From assembly GCF_001632285.1 (NCBI RefSeq), contig NZ_LWAH01000016.1, positions 62,001 through 126,000 on the forward strand: a stretch of 64,000 bases of DNA, given 5' to 3'. The position numbers were made by a program, and so were the translations under genes. This DNA is from Moraxella catarrhalis (GTDB taxonomy: Bacteria > Pseudomonadota > Gammaproteobacteria > Pseudomonadales > Moraxellaceae). A model generated the notes under the pieces. That model was not told the origin of the DNA and did no database searches. It saw only the letters and a list, made by a program, of their open reading frames with translations. This document shows, one piece after another, positions 8,491 through 16,903 of this stretch. Position 1 is the first letter of the stretch. Every line of letters starts with the position of its first letter.

Positions 8491-11304
8491 ATGGTTTCTT
8501 TGCATTTTATGCCCAATCAAGCTCAGCTTGACTGCTTATCACTGGCAAGCCCATTTGCATCTCAAATTTATCAAAAACACAGCGATGACGCCCAAGCATT
8601 TTTGGGAGAATATGGTTTTGAGCGAAGCTTGTCAAGCTTAGATTTTGATGCATTGGTTCGTCGTTTTGTTGGGCTTGGTAAGACCAATTATCTTGATTTT
8701 ACCAATGAAGAGATGGTCATGTCAGGACTGCGTAAGCTACGCCAAATGCTGATGCTTAAGTGGATTTGGCAAGATGCCTTGTCGGTGATTTCTTTGGAAG
8801 AGTTGACGCATGAGTTGTCTGATTTTGCCGACAGCTGTATCCAGTTTTCAAAGGATTTTGTGTATCACAAGCTGACCAAACGCTATGGCGAGCCTATGAT
8901 TCGCCAAAAAAATAAAACACTCAAAGATGAACTTGCCATCATCGCTATGGGGAAATTGGGCGCACAAGAGTTGAATTTATCCAGTGATATCGATCTAATT
9001 TTTGTGCATATCAATAATGGTGAAACGAACGGCAAAAAAGTCATTGATAATTATAAATTCATGCGTGATCTTGGGCGTGGCATAATTAAGCTTTTGGATA
9101 AAAATACCGAACATGGTTTTGTCTTTCGAGTGGATATGCGTCTGCGTCCTTGGGGGGATGGCTCACCGCTGGTGATGCATATGGCGGCATTGGATAAATA
9201 TTTTAGCCAACATGGGCGGACTTGGGAGCGTTTTGCTTGGCTAAAGGCGCGTGTGGTCAATGACATTAGCGATGAATTTGAACAAACGCTTAACCAATTA
9301 TCAAGAAATTTTGTGCATCGCTATTATATTGATTATAGTGCGTTTAGTGCATTGCGTGAAATGAAAGCCATGATCATCAATCAGCAAATCCAAAGACAGG
9401 ATTTGGATAATGTCAAGCTTGGCGTAGGCGGTATTCGTGATATTGAATTTATTGTTCAAGCGTTTGCCCTGATTTATGGCGGTCACCATATTCGTATTGC
9501 TGAAAATCCTGCATGTCTTGACTGTTTGACGGTATTAACCGAGCTTGATTATATTGATAATGATGAAAGCAAACAACTGGCAGCGGCGTACCGATTTTTA
9601 CGCCGTTTAGAACACGCTATCCAAGCACGCTACGACCAACAAACCCAGTGCCTGCCAAGTGATTCTGATGAGATGCTTGCCATCGCACAGACCTTAGGCT
9701 ATGAGTCGGTTAAGGCATTTCGCTCGGTGCTGGATGCACATCGTCATAATGTCAGCAGACCGTTTGGACGCATGGTAACAGATAGGCAATCCCCCAAGCA
9801 AGAAAGCTTGGATATTGCTCAGATTCGGTCGTCATTGGATGATGTGCTGGGGGATAATTCAGCAGTCGTGCTCGATGAGTTTATGAGTTCTCGGTTGGTG
9901 ACGGGGCTTGATGATGTCGCAAAAGATAGGCTTAATCAGGCCTATCCCATTATCTTACATGCTTTATTGACACACGCCCAAAAAGGCGGTGCGGAGTTGG
10001 CAAAAATCGCCTTGCCCAGATTGATTGCGTTACTAGAGGCGATTTGCCGTAGGTCAATTTATTTGGTGATGTTGAGCGAAAATCCAGATGCAACGGTGCG
10101 TTTAATCCCAACACTATCGGCAAGCTTATGGATCGCCCGAGAGCTTGCACATCATCCCGTACTGCTTGATACATTCCTTCAAAAGCGTTATCTACATCTG
10201 CCTGATAAAGCTGAGCTTACCGATATTCTAAGACAAAGCTTACTTAGAGTAGAACCTTTTGATGATGAAGGCTATTTGACCACCATACGATTATTCAAAA
10301 AAACTCAAGTTTTGGCAGTAGCCACCGCCGATGTATTAGGTTTGCGGCACACCATGAAAGTATCTGACAGTTTGACTTATATCGCTGAAGTGGTACTTGA
10401 GTCGGCATTGTATCGAGTATTTCATGAGTTGTCTGTCAAGCACGGTTTTCCTTTATTAAATACTCATGAGCGTGCAAGCATCGCTGATTGTGGCTTTGCG
10501 ATCATTGGTTATGGAAAATTAGGCGGTCTTGAGATGGGTTATGCATCGGATTTGGATTTGGTGTTTTTGCATCGCATTGACGAAAAAAGCGAAACTGATG
10601 GCGAAAAGCCAATCAGTGGCATGAAATTTGCTTCTCGCTTGATCCAAAAACTCATGAACTATCTGGCAACCCAAACCCGTGATGGGCGTGCTTATGAGAT
10701 TGATACACGCTTACGACCCTCAGGCAATGCTGGCGTGCCAGTGATTTCTGCCCACGCTTTTAAGATGTATCAAACAGACAAAGCTTGGGCTTGGGAGCAT
10801 CAAGCTTTGGTTCGGGCAAGGGGGCTGACGGGCGATGTGTTGGTACTACAAGCATTTGACCATATTCGCAAGCAGGTCTTAACCACGCCCAGACAAGAGA
10901 CACAGGTACGCCAAAATGTCATTGAAATGCGTCAAAAAATGCAACATCATTTGGGTACAAAAACGATGCGGCGTGCGTATGGCGAGACTGAGCAGTTTAA
11001 TCTAAAACAAGATTTTGGTGGCCTGATAGATATTGAGTTTTTGGCTCAATTTATGGTGCTTGCCTATGCAAATAAGTACCCAAATTTGGCAATTTGGCCA
11101 GATAATGTACGCATTTTTGAGGAAGTTGAAAAAACGGGTATTTGGACCGCCAATCGCTGTCAAAAGCTGACACAAGCGTATTTGGACTTGCGTAAAAAAA
11201 CCCACGAACTTGCCTTGTCTGAACAAAAAAATATCGTCGATGATCAAGCGTGGCATGAGCTACGCCAATTTGTGCGAGAGGTTTGGGAAGATGTCTTAGG
11301 CTGA
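8491..11304 (+). CDS. glnE: Bifunctional glutamine-synthetase adenylyltransferase/adenylyl-removing enzyme
   Basis: 937 residues, close to the 946 of E. coli GlnE. Two nucleotidyltransferase halves each carry the metal-binding Asp pair. SDIDLIFVH, near residue 166, is in the N-terminal adenylyl-removing half, and SDLDLVFLH, near residue 687, is in the C-terminal adenylylating half. Each half is followed by an RLRP motif (DMRLRPWG, DTRLRPSG). GlnE adds or removes AMP on a tyrosine of GlnA in response to PII and glutamine. The target enzyme is encoded at 60241 with its tyrosine present. AAGG seven bases before ATG 8491 supports the start. Confidence 0.97.
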   Translation: MVSLHFMPNQAQLDCLSLASPFASQIYQKHSDDAQAFLGEYGFERSLSSLDFDALVRRFVGLGKTNYLDFTNEEMVMSGLRKLRQMLMLKWIWQDALSVISLEELTHELSDFADSCIQFSKDFVYHKLTKRYGEPMIRQKNKTLKDELAIIAMGKLGAQELNLSSDIDLIFVHINNGETNGKKVIDNYKFMRDLGRGIIKLLDKNTEHGFVFRVDMRLRPWGDGSPLVMHMAALDKYFSQHGRTWERFAWLKARVVNDISDEFEQTLNQLSRNFVHRYYIDYSAFSALREMKAMIINQQIQRQDLDNVKLGVGGIRDIEFIVQAFALIYGGHHIRIAENPACLDCLTVLTELDYIDNDESKQLAAAYRFLRRLEHAIQARYDQQTQCLPSDSDEMLAIAQTLGYESVKAFRSVLDAHRHNVSRPFGRMVTDRQSPKQESLDIAQIRSSLDDVLGDNSAVVLDEFMSSRLVTGLDDVAKDRLNQAYPIILHALLTHAQKGGAELAKIALPRLIALLEAICRRSIYLVMLSENPDATVRLIPTLSASLWIARELAHHPVLLDTFLQKRYLHLPDKAELTDILRQSLLRVEPFDDEGYLTTIRLFKKTQVLAVATADVLGLRHTMKVSDSLTYIAEVVLESALYRVFHELSVKHGFPLLNTHERASIADCGFAIIGYGKLGGLEMGYASDLDLVFLHRIDEKSETDGEKPISGMKFASRLIQKLMNYLATQTRDGRAYEIDTRLRPSGNAGVPVISAHAFKMYQTDKAWAWEHQALVRARGLTGDVLVLQAFDHIRKQVLTTPRQETQVRQNVIEMRQKMQHHLGTKTMRRAYGETEQFNLKQDFGGLIDIEFLAQFMVLAYANKYPNLAIWPDNVRIFEEVEKTGIWTANRCQKLTQAYLDLRKKTHELALSEQKNIVDDQAWHELRQFVREVWEDVLG

Positions 11305-11413
11305 TCAATAACATAGCGGTTAATCCAAAAAATTTATGATGAAAAGTGTGTTTTGACATAATAAAAAGCAATCAATTTGGCTAAGAAAACCATTTTATTA
11401 TTTTTATGGCATC

Positions 11414-11422
11414 TGATATAAT
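11414..11422 (+). promoter_or_regulatory. Extended -10 promoter for ilvE
   Basis: TGATATAAT gives a TGn extension plus a perfect TATAAT hexamer, 52 bases before the ilvE start codon. The -35 region (TTTATT at the expected spacing) is weak, which is usual for extended -10 promoters. Assigned by eye. Confidence 0.5.
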
Positions 11423-11473
11423 CGCTTGAGATACTAAATGGTAATAATTTTAACAATCGATATGGAGTAATTT

Positions 11474-12406
11474 ATGAGCATGGCAACCCAAGAAGGCAAA
11501 ATGTGGCTAGATGGTGCCTTAGTAGAGCAGCCAGATGCTAAGGTGCATGTGCTGACTCACAGCTTACATTATGGCTTGGCGGTGTTTGAAGGGGTGCGTG
11601 CGTATCAGACGCCAGATGGGCGTACAGCGATTTTCCGTTTACAAGCGCATACAGAGCGTCTATTAAACTCCGCCAAAATTTTTCAATTAAATTGTACTTA
11701 TGGCTTTGATGAGCTTGTCCAAGCTCAAAAAGATGTTGTGCGTCTAAATAATTTGGCATCAGCATACATTCGTCCATTGATTTGGGTGGGTTCTGAAAAG
11801 CTTGGTATCGCTGCCAAAGATAATACCATTCATGCTGCGATTGCTGCATGGCATTGGGGCGCTTATTTGGGCGAAGAAGGTATTAAAAAAGGCATCCGTG
11901 TTAAAACCTCAAGCTATACCCATCATCACCCAAATATAACCATGTGCAAGGCAAAAGCTGCCAGTAATTATCCTGTCTCAATCCTAGCCAACCAAGAGGT
12001 GACTCGTAATGGCTATGATGAAGCCATCTTAATGGATCCACAAGGTTTTGTCTGTCAAGGTTCTGGCGAGAACCTATTTTTGGTCAAAAATGGCGAGCTA
12101 CATACCCCTGACTTATCAGGCGGTGCGCTCGATGGCATTACACGCCGCACGATTATTGAGTTTGCCAAAGATTTGGGCATTAAGGTCATCGAGCGTCGTA
12201 TTACTCGTGATGAGTTTTATTTGGCAGATGAGGTGTTTATGACTGGTACAGCAGCTGAAGTGACACCGATTCGTGAATATGATGATCGTATGATAGGCAA
12301 TGGTGGTCGTGGTGAATTGACCGAACAACTACAAACTTTGTATTTTGATGTTGTTCAAGGTCGCAGCGATAAGTATCAGCATTGGTTAAGCTATATCGAT
12401 GAATGA
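11474..12406 (+). CDS. ilvE: Branched-chain amino acid aminotransferase
   Basis: 310 residues of the class IV PLP aminotransferase fold, essentially the size of E. coli IlvE. The PLP lysine is in MCKAKAASNYP (Lys161), and the phosphate-binding GTAAEVTPI segment is near the C-terminus. The N-terminal VLTHSLHYGLAVFEGVRAY is diagnostic for the IlvE group. It interconverts Val, Leu and Ile with their 2-oxo acids using glutamate. GGAG lies before ATG 11474. The gene stands alone between glnE and a small Cys-rich gene, with its own promoter and a terminator at 12478. Confidence 0.96.
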   Translation: MSMATQEGKMWLDGALVEQPDAKVHVLTHSLHYGLAVFEGVRAYQTPDGRTAIFRLQAHTERLLNSAKIFQLNCTYGFDELVQAQKDVVRLNNLASAYIRPLIWVGSEKLGIAAKDNTIHAAIAAWHWGAYLGEEGIKKGIRVKTSSYTHHHPNITMCKAKAASNYPVSILANQEVTRNGYDEAILMDPQGFVCQGSGENLFLVKNGELHTPDLSGGALDGITRRTIIEFAKDLGIKVIERRITRDEFYLADEVFMTGTAAEVTPIREYDDRMIGNGGRGELTEQLQTLYFDVVQGRSDKYQHWLSYIDE

Positions 12407-12477
12407 TCAGCCATTGCAATCATATCAATCATCTTGAGATTGGTCTTGACAGATTTCTTAATAGTCTTATTAACAGT

Positions 12478-12510
12478 TAAAAGGCGCTTTGGGTAACTTA
12501 AGCGCTTTTT
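12478..12510 (+). terminator. Intrinsic terminator of ilvE
   Basis: GCGCTT and AAGCGC arms are extended by A and T tracts around a bulged G, with a ten-base loop and a terminal TTTTT run, 70 bases after the ilvE stop. Confidence 0.75.
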
Positions 12511-12561
12511 AACTTTAATCAAATTTTAAAATACAAAGGTTAAAATACAAACAGGTTGATG

Positions 12562-12744
12562 ATGAGTCAAAGTGATTTTAATGAAATATTGCTACCTAAA
12601 CCTGAATATCCTGAAGCATGGGAATGCTGCGGCAGCGAGTGCGGAGATTACTGTGTTTATGAGATTTATCGGCGTGATAAGATAGACTATGATGCACAAC
12701 AAAAACGCCTTAAGGAATTTTTGGACAAAAAAACAGCTGAATGA
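12562..12744 (+). CDS. Small Cys-rich protein, oxidoreductase-like domain family
   Basis: 60 residues from ATG 12562, chosen because AGG sits six bases upstream; ATG 12559 is also possible. The centre carries a compact cysteine cluster, WECCGSECGDYCVYE, followed by a charged helix (DAQQKRLKEFL). This pattern fits the small oxidoreductase-like (N-terminal) domain family of proteobacteria, whose function is unknown. Four closely spaced cysteines suggest metal or Fe-S binding, which is inference. The gene ends inside the left arm of a bidirectional terminator and faces tRNA-Leu on the other strand. Confidence 0.7.
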   Translation: MSQSDFNEILLPKPEYPEAWECCGSECGDYCVYEIYRRDKIDYDAQQKRLKEFLDKKTAE

Positions 12745-12756
12745 TTTGCTGTTTTT
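12729..12756. terminator. Bidirectional terminator between the small Cys-rich gene and tRNA-Leu
   Basis: AAAAACAGC and GCTGTTTTT form a nine-base perfect stem with a ten-base loop that includes the stop codon of the small gene. T runs on both strands would serve both the plus-strand gene and the minus-strand tRNA, whose 3' end is at 12767. Confidence 0.75.
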
Positions 12757-12766
12757 ATTTAATCAA

Positions 12767-12851
12767 TGGTGGGGACGGAGAGACTCGAACTCTCACACCT
12801 TGCGGCGCTGGAACCTAAATCCAGTGCGTCTACCAATTCCGCCACGTCCCC
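12767..12851 (-). tRNA. tRNA-Leu (anticodon UAG)
   Basis: Read on the minus strand, the gene starts GGGGACG at 12851 and ends CGTCCCC-A-CCA at 12767, giving a seven-pair acceptor stem and an encoded CCA. The anticodon stem CTGGA/TCCAG encloses the loop TTTAGGT, so the anticodon is TAG, decoding CUA. A long variable arm and the TTCGAGT T-loop confirm a leucine class II tRNA. Confidence 0.97.
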
Positions 12852-12885
12852 AAATTTGGTTATAAGTTTTACTCGTTTGTGTGCT

Positions 12886-12913
12886 ATTATAGCGGATTTT
12901 TATCATTTGACAA
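12886..12913 (-). promoter_or_regulatory. Promoter of tRNA-Leu
   Basis: On the minus strand, TTGTCA is separated by 16 bases from a perfect TATAAT, which lies 35 bases upstream of the tRNA 5' end. This is a strong sigma-70 arrangement. The rest of the 320-base gap up to 13171 holds the DUF475 promoter and leader described separately. Confidence 0.8.
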
Positions 12914-13024
12914 GCATTTTATGCAAATTTTATTTTTTCAGGGATTTGACATATTGTTATGCTTAATTTTGACAAGTCATCGTGGTATTGCTGGTATTGA
13001 TGATAGATCTGACATATTCGTCGA

Positions 13025-13053
13025 TTGATTGGTACGGAATTTAGCGGTATAAT
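13025..13053 (+). promoter_or_regulatory. Promoter of the DUF475 gene
   Basis: TTGATT, a 17-base spacer and TATAAT form a near-consensus sigma-70 promoter. Transcription would start near 13060, leaving a leader of about 110 bases before the ATG at 13172. That leader contains a terminator-like hairpin. Confidence 0.7.
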
Positions 13054-13079
13054 TATTCTTAAGTCAATTGCAAATCCTG

Positions 13080-13114
13080 TCGCTCGGTAGTGATGTTCTC
13101 TGGGCGATTTTTTT
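13080..13114 (+). promoter_or_regulatory. Terminator-like hairpin in the DUF475 leader (possible attenuator)
   Basis: TCGCTC pairs with GGGCGA (one G-U) around a loop of about 20 bases, and seven Ts follow at 13108-13114. It lies between the promoter at 13025-13053 and the start codon at 13172. If it terminates, it does so inside the leader of the gene it precedes. No known riboswitch class was recognised. Confidence 0.45.
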
Positions 13115-13171
13115 GATAATTATTTTTAATACAATCTAAATAATTAATTTTAATATAATATAAAGGCAGTT

Positions 13172-14248
13172 ATGCGACATTTTTTATTTGATATCATTTT
13201 CACTTTTGTCTGTTTGGTGATTGCAGCATGGTGGGGGTATAGCCATGGTGGCATCTCTGAGATGTTTTTGGCACTGGGTATTACAGCAATTTTGGCAATC
13301 ATGGAGATTTCATTATCATTTGATAATGCCGTGGTGAATGCCTCTATTTTAAAGGGTTGGAATGATTTTTGGAAAAAGATTTTTTTGACTGTAGGCATTT
13401 TGATCGCAGTTTTTGGGATGCGATTGATATTTCCAATCGCCATTGTCGCAGTAACTGCCAATTTGGGTATGGGTGAGGTGATTCATCTGGCGTTGAATAA
13501 TCCAGTCCAGTATGCCGAGCATCTTAATGCACATCATGCCGAAATCTCAGCATTTGGAGGAATGTTTTTATTGCTGGTGTTCTTAAATTTTATGTTTGGC
13601 GATAAGGATGTGCATTGGTTTAAGTGGCTAGAGTCTCGCTTGGTCAAGTTTAGTAAAGTAGACGCCATGAGTGTGTTTGTTGCGTTGGTTGTTTTGATGA
13701 TCTCTATGAGCTGGGTAGAAGAAGCAAAGCAAGGCGTCGTCATGGTCGCAGGCATTTGGGGGATTTTGGTCTATTTGGGGGTGAGTGTACTATCGGCACT
13801 CCTAGAGGGTGATGGTGACGATAAGGCGGCGGTATATGACGCAAAAGGCCGTGAGATCACAAATACCGCTGGCGTATCATCCACAATCCTAAAGGGTGGT
13901 ATTGCAGGCTTTTTATATCTTGAGGTGCTTGATGCGTCTTTTAGTTTTGATGGTGTCATTGGTGCCTTTGCTATCACTAATGATGTGATCGTCATTATGA
14001 TTGGCTTGGCTATCGGTGCGATGTTTGTTCGTTCTATGACGATTTATTTGGTAAACAAAGGGACTTTAAGCGATTTTATTTATTTGGAACATGGTGCACA
14101 TTATGCCATCGGGGCGCTTGCCATCATTATGTTGCTATCGACACGGTTTCATGTGCCTGAGATTATCACTGGATTGATTGGCGTTGCATTTATTGTGTTG
14201 TCAGTATTTAATTCGATTCAATACAATAAAAGACATGCCAACAGTTAA
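13172..14248 (+). CDS. DUF475 / TerC-like integral membrane protein
   Basis: 358 residues with seven to nine hydrophobic segments. The signature region AILAIMEISLSFDNAVVNAS near residue 40 and a second acidic pair in LEVLDASFSFDGVIGAFA near residue 255 are typical of TerC-related DUF475 proteins. In this superfamily the intramembrane acidic residues are thought to handle metal ions such as Mn(II); the specific role of DUF475 proteins is not settled. AAAGGCAG precedes ATG 13172. It has its own promoter, an attenuator-like leader and a strong terminator, so it is a single-gene unit that may be under transcript-level control. Confidence 0.85.
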   Translation: MRHFLFDIIFTFVCLVIAAWWGYSHGGISEMFLALGITAILAIMEISLSFDNAVVNASILKGWNDFWKKIFLTVGILIAVFGMRLIFPIAIVAVTANLGMGEVIHLALNNPVQYAEHLNAHHAEISAFGGMFLLLVFLNFMFGDKDVHWFKWLESRLVKFSKVDAMSVFVALVVLMISMSWVEEAKQGVVMVAGIWGILVYLGVSVLSALLEGDGDDKAAVYDAKGREITNTAGVSSTILKGGIAGFLYLEVLDASFSFDGVIGAFAITNDVIVIMIGLAIGAMFVRSMTIYLVNKGTLSDFIYLEHGAHYAIGALAIIMLLSTRFHVPEIITGLIGVAFIVLSVFNSIQYNKRHANS

Positions 14249-14254
14249 GCCATC

Positions 14255-14282
14255 AAAAGCCAGTGTTTTACTGGCTTTTTTA
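14255..14282. terminator. Bidirectional terminator between DUF475 and maiA-like genes
   Basis: AAAAGCCAGT and ACTGGCTTTT form a ten-base perfect stem with a short GTTTT-type loop and T runs on both strands. It serves the two converging genes, whose stop codons are at 14248 and 14304. Confidence 0.9.
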
Positions 14283-14303
14283 ATTGGATTTTTAATTAAC
14301 CAA

Positions 14304-14942
14304 TCATTCAACAGCATCTTCTTGATTTTTTGGCATAGCAGCAATAAAGGCAGGCTGAGTGTTGGCATATTCATAAATTCGGCAAAGTGTTGGATAGGCA
14401 CTCAGATCCACATTAAAGCGAATGGCGTTGTACATTTGAGGAATTAAAAAACAATCAGCAAAGGTTGGTGTATCACCAAAGCAATATCGACCTGCCGTTT
14501 GGCTTAATGTTGTCTCTAAGGCATCAAAGCCCAACTGTATCCAATGTGCGTACCAAGCATTAACACCAGTTGCATCCAAGTGTAGCTTATTTTTTAGATA
14601 ATTTAATACTCTTAAATTATTGAGTGGATGGATATCGCAAGCGATGTGCTGCACCACACTTAAAATCTCGGCTTTTTTGGCAGGGTCGCTGGGCAGTAGG
14701 GCGGGTGTGGGGTGCTTATCCTCAAGAAGTAGCATGATGGCAAATGACTGACCATAGCTACCAGAATCATCCTCCCATGCAGGTACAAGACCTTGGGGGT
14801 TGGTTTGGTGATATGCTTTGGTTGTTTGCTGTGATTGCTTTAGATTGATGAAATTTTTTTGGTACGACAAACCTTTTAATGCCAAAAAAATTCGGACACG
14901 ATAAGCGGCCGAGCTGCGAAAATAAGTGTGTAAAGTTGCCAA
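14304..14942 (-). CDS. maiA: Maleylacetoacetate isomerase / zeta-class glutathione S-transferase
   Basis: 212 residues of the GST fold. The zeta-class signature SSAAYRVRI is at residues 10-18 and NPQGLVPAWEDD near residue 49. The all-helical C-terminal half includes DTPTFADCFLIPQMYNA. Enzymes of this class convert maleylacetoacetate to fumarylacetoacetate in tyrosine breakdown, using glutathione. No other tyrosine-catabolic genes are next to it, so a general GST role cannot be excluded. The start appears to be TTG at 14942, with AAGGA eight bases upstream; no ATG lies nearby in frame. Confidence 0.85.
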   Translation of the reverse strand: MATLHTYFRSSAAYRVRIFLALKGLSYQKNFINLKQSQQTTKAYHQTNPQGLVPAWEDDSGSYGQSFAIMLLLEDKHPTPALLPSDPAKKAEILSVVQHIACDIHPLNNLRVLNYLKNKLHLDATGVNAWYAHWIQLGFDALETTLSQTAGRYCFGDTPTFADCFLIPQMYNAIRFNVDLSAYPTLCRIYEYANTQPAFIAAMPKNQEDAVE

Positions 14943-15090
14943 ATTAAAAATCCTTTTATCAGTGATTAAGCGGTTTTGATAAATTCATAACATCCAATCA
15001 AGCTGTTATTATTACTGATATTGATGAATTTTTCAATCAAAATCAACTCAGTTTTTATGAGTTACTCAAAACTTGGGCAAATTTGGATGA

Positions 15091-16440
15091 TTATGGCTGA
15101 TACAAATCGACCACATGACCGACAATAATAATGGCAGGTGTGATAAGATTGGATTGATGCTTTTTATCAATAATATCTGTCAGTGTACCTGTTAGCACCT
15201 GCTGGGTGGGTAGGCTGGCATTTGAGATGATGGCGATGGGTAAATCATTTGGCAGGCCAGCACTGATTAAAGAATCAATAATTTTAGTCAGTGCGTGCAG
15301 ACCCATATAAAACACCAAAGTCTCATCAGTTTGGTAAGTACTATTTAGACCATTAAACGGCTCATTTGTTTGATAACAACCCGTCAAAAATCGTACAGAA
15401 GTTGCGATACCACGGTGTGTGAGTGGTATGCCTGCATAACTGCTTGCCGCCAACGCAGCTGTAATCCCACTGACCACCTGATAGGGTATATGGGCAGCTT
15501 GGCAGGCGAGCATCTCTTCACCGCCTCGCCCAAAGACAAATGGATCACCACCTTTTAGGCGTAATACCCGATGCCCCTGTTTGGCATAATCAACTAATAG
15601 TTGGTTGATTTCATCTTGAGTTTTGGTGTGATCTTTTCTTTTTTTGCCCACAAAAATCTTTTGGCTATCACGGCGACAAAGCTCTAAAATGTCATTTGAT
15701 ACCAGTGCGTCATAAAGTACGATATCTGCTTGTTGCATGAGCCTGAGTGCCTTAAAAGTCAATAAATCTGGATCGCCTACCCCTGCACCCACAATATAGA
15801 CCTCACCCAAGCGGGTATCATGATTTTTAAATTGATTAAGCTCATCGCTGAGTGTGCCAATTGTTTCATCTTTTAAGGCACGATCAAAAATTGACTCCCA
15901 AAAATATCGGCGTTCAGTGATGGTGGGTAGAGAGTTTTTGATGGTATCTCGAAATTTACCTGCTTTGTCTGCAAGCTCTCCTAAGCGACTGGGCAATGAT
16001 GATTCAATTTTGGCTCTAATCAAGCGTGCAAGTACAGGCGCTTTGCCATTACTGGATACACCAATCACGATTGGGTTTCTATCTACAATAGCAGGAAAAA
16101 TATAATCACACAAATCTGGCGTATCGACAATATTAACCGGCACACCATACGCTTTTGATGCACGATGAATGACCAAATTTACTTCATGGTCATCGGTTGC
16201 ACCGATCACTAAAGTGGGTGTATGCTGATTAAGATCGATTGGTTCAAAGGATTTTTGAAAAAATACATGATGATGAGACTGTAAAAAATCCAAAAATTCA
16301 GCCTCAAAATGTTTCGCAATCACCACAAGCTTTGCTTTAGCCTTTGCCATTAATTGTGCTTTTCGGTAGGCGATATCGCCCCCACCGACAATCAGCACGG
16401 TTTTGTTATTTAGGTTAAAAAATAATGGCAAAGTATTCAT
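15091..16440 (-). CDS. cysG: Siroheme synthase CysG (trifunctional)
   Basis: 449 residues. The N-terminal NAD-dependent dehydrogenase/ferrochelatase half has GGGDIAYRKA at about residue 20 and the SNGKAP serine loop near residue 125. The C-terminal uroporphyrinogen III methyltransferase half has VGAGVGDPDLLT and RLKGGDPFVFGRGGEE. It makes siroheme from uroporphyrinogen III, the cofactor needed by the CysI encoded upstream in the same operon. ATG 16440 fits the CysG N-terminus (MNTLPLFFNL); a GTG nine bases earlier is less likely. The operon order cysI, DUF934, cysG supports the call. Confidence 0.95.
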   Translation of the reverse strand: MNTLPLFFNLNNKTVLIVGGGDIAYRKAQLMAKAKAKLVVIAKHFEAEFLDFLQSHHHVFFQKSFEPIDLNQHTPTLVIGATDDHEVNLVIHRASKAYGVPVNIVDTPDLCDYIFPAIVDRNPIVIGVSSNGKAPVLARLIRAKIESSLPSRLGELADKAGKFRDTIKNSLPTITERRYFWESIFDRALKDETIGTLSDELNQFKNHDTRLGEVYIVGAGVGDPDLLTFKALRLMQQADIVLYDALVSNDILELCRRDSQKIFVGKKRKDHTKTQDEINQLLVDYAKQGHRVLRLKGGDPFVFGRGGEEMLACQAAHIPYQVVSGITAALAASSYAGIPLTHRGIATSVRFLTGCYQTNEPFNGLNSTYQTDETLVFYMGLHALTKIIDSLISAGLPNDLPIAIISNASLPTQQVLTGTLTDIIDKKHQSNLITPAIIIVGHVVDLYQP

Positions 16441-16464
16441 AATGCTCACTTTATTATTTTAATA

Positions 16465-16842
16465 TTAACTAAATAACGGTAAGTGACTAACAGCCTTACC
16501 ATCATAACCAGTTGCCAAATCTTGCAAAGTTTTTGTTAGTGTCTCAACATTGGTTTCATCGACCAAAAATGCCGTCGCACCAGATTTGACAAAGTAATTG
16601 GCCTGATCAAGGGCAAATTCACCGCCTACAATAATCTCACCTTGAAAACCTTGATGTCTAGTATGGCGAATTAGGCTAAAAATACGACCGTCCATAAAGT
16701 TAGCAACCAAAAAAATAAGGCAATCTTGGTGAGCGATGGCAGATTCAATGTCATTGGGCGTTGCGTCAGCTGTCAGTGCTTGGCTTAGATCAAGCGTGGC
16801 AGGTTCTGAATTGGTATGGCGATCAACTTTGATTGTACTCAT
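16465..16842 (-). CDS. DUF934-family protein of the sulfite-reductase operon
   Basis: 125 residues. The core FMDGRIFSLIRHTRHQGFQGEI followed by GGEFALDQANYFVKSGATAF matches DUF934 proteins (DGRxFS...LR...F.GE motif). These are almost always encoded directly downstream of siroheme sulfite/nitrite reductase. Their biochemical role is unknown to me. AGGATAAATC precedes ATG 16842. It lies 61 bases after cysI and 24 before cysG, fitting an operon for sulfite reduction. Confidence 0.85.
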   Translation of the reverse strand: MSTIKVDRHTNSEPATLDLSQALTADATPNDIESAIAHQDCLIFLVANFMDGRIFSLIRHTRHQGFQGEIIVGGEFALDQANYFVKSGATAFLVDETNVETLTKTLQDLATGYDGKAVSHLPLFS

Positions 16843-16903
16843 GATTTATCCTGAATATAAAAAATTTATATATTTTATATTATCTTAAATATTTATGAGA
16901 TAA

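Noticed and set aside
12766..12966. Plus-strand open frame of 66 codons over the tRNA-Leu gene
   Set aside because: It is the antisense of tRNA-Leu; the opening residues (VGTERLELSHL) are the well-known artefact of translating a tRNA-Leu complement.
13060..13171. Mn(II) yybP-ykoY riboswitch ahead of the DUF475 gene
   Set aside because: The conserved aptamer segments are not visible and the distance between promoter and terminator hairpin is too short; only a generic attenuator-like hairpin is reported.
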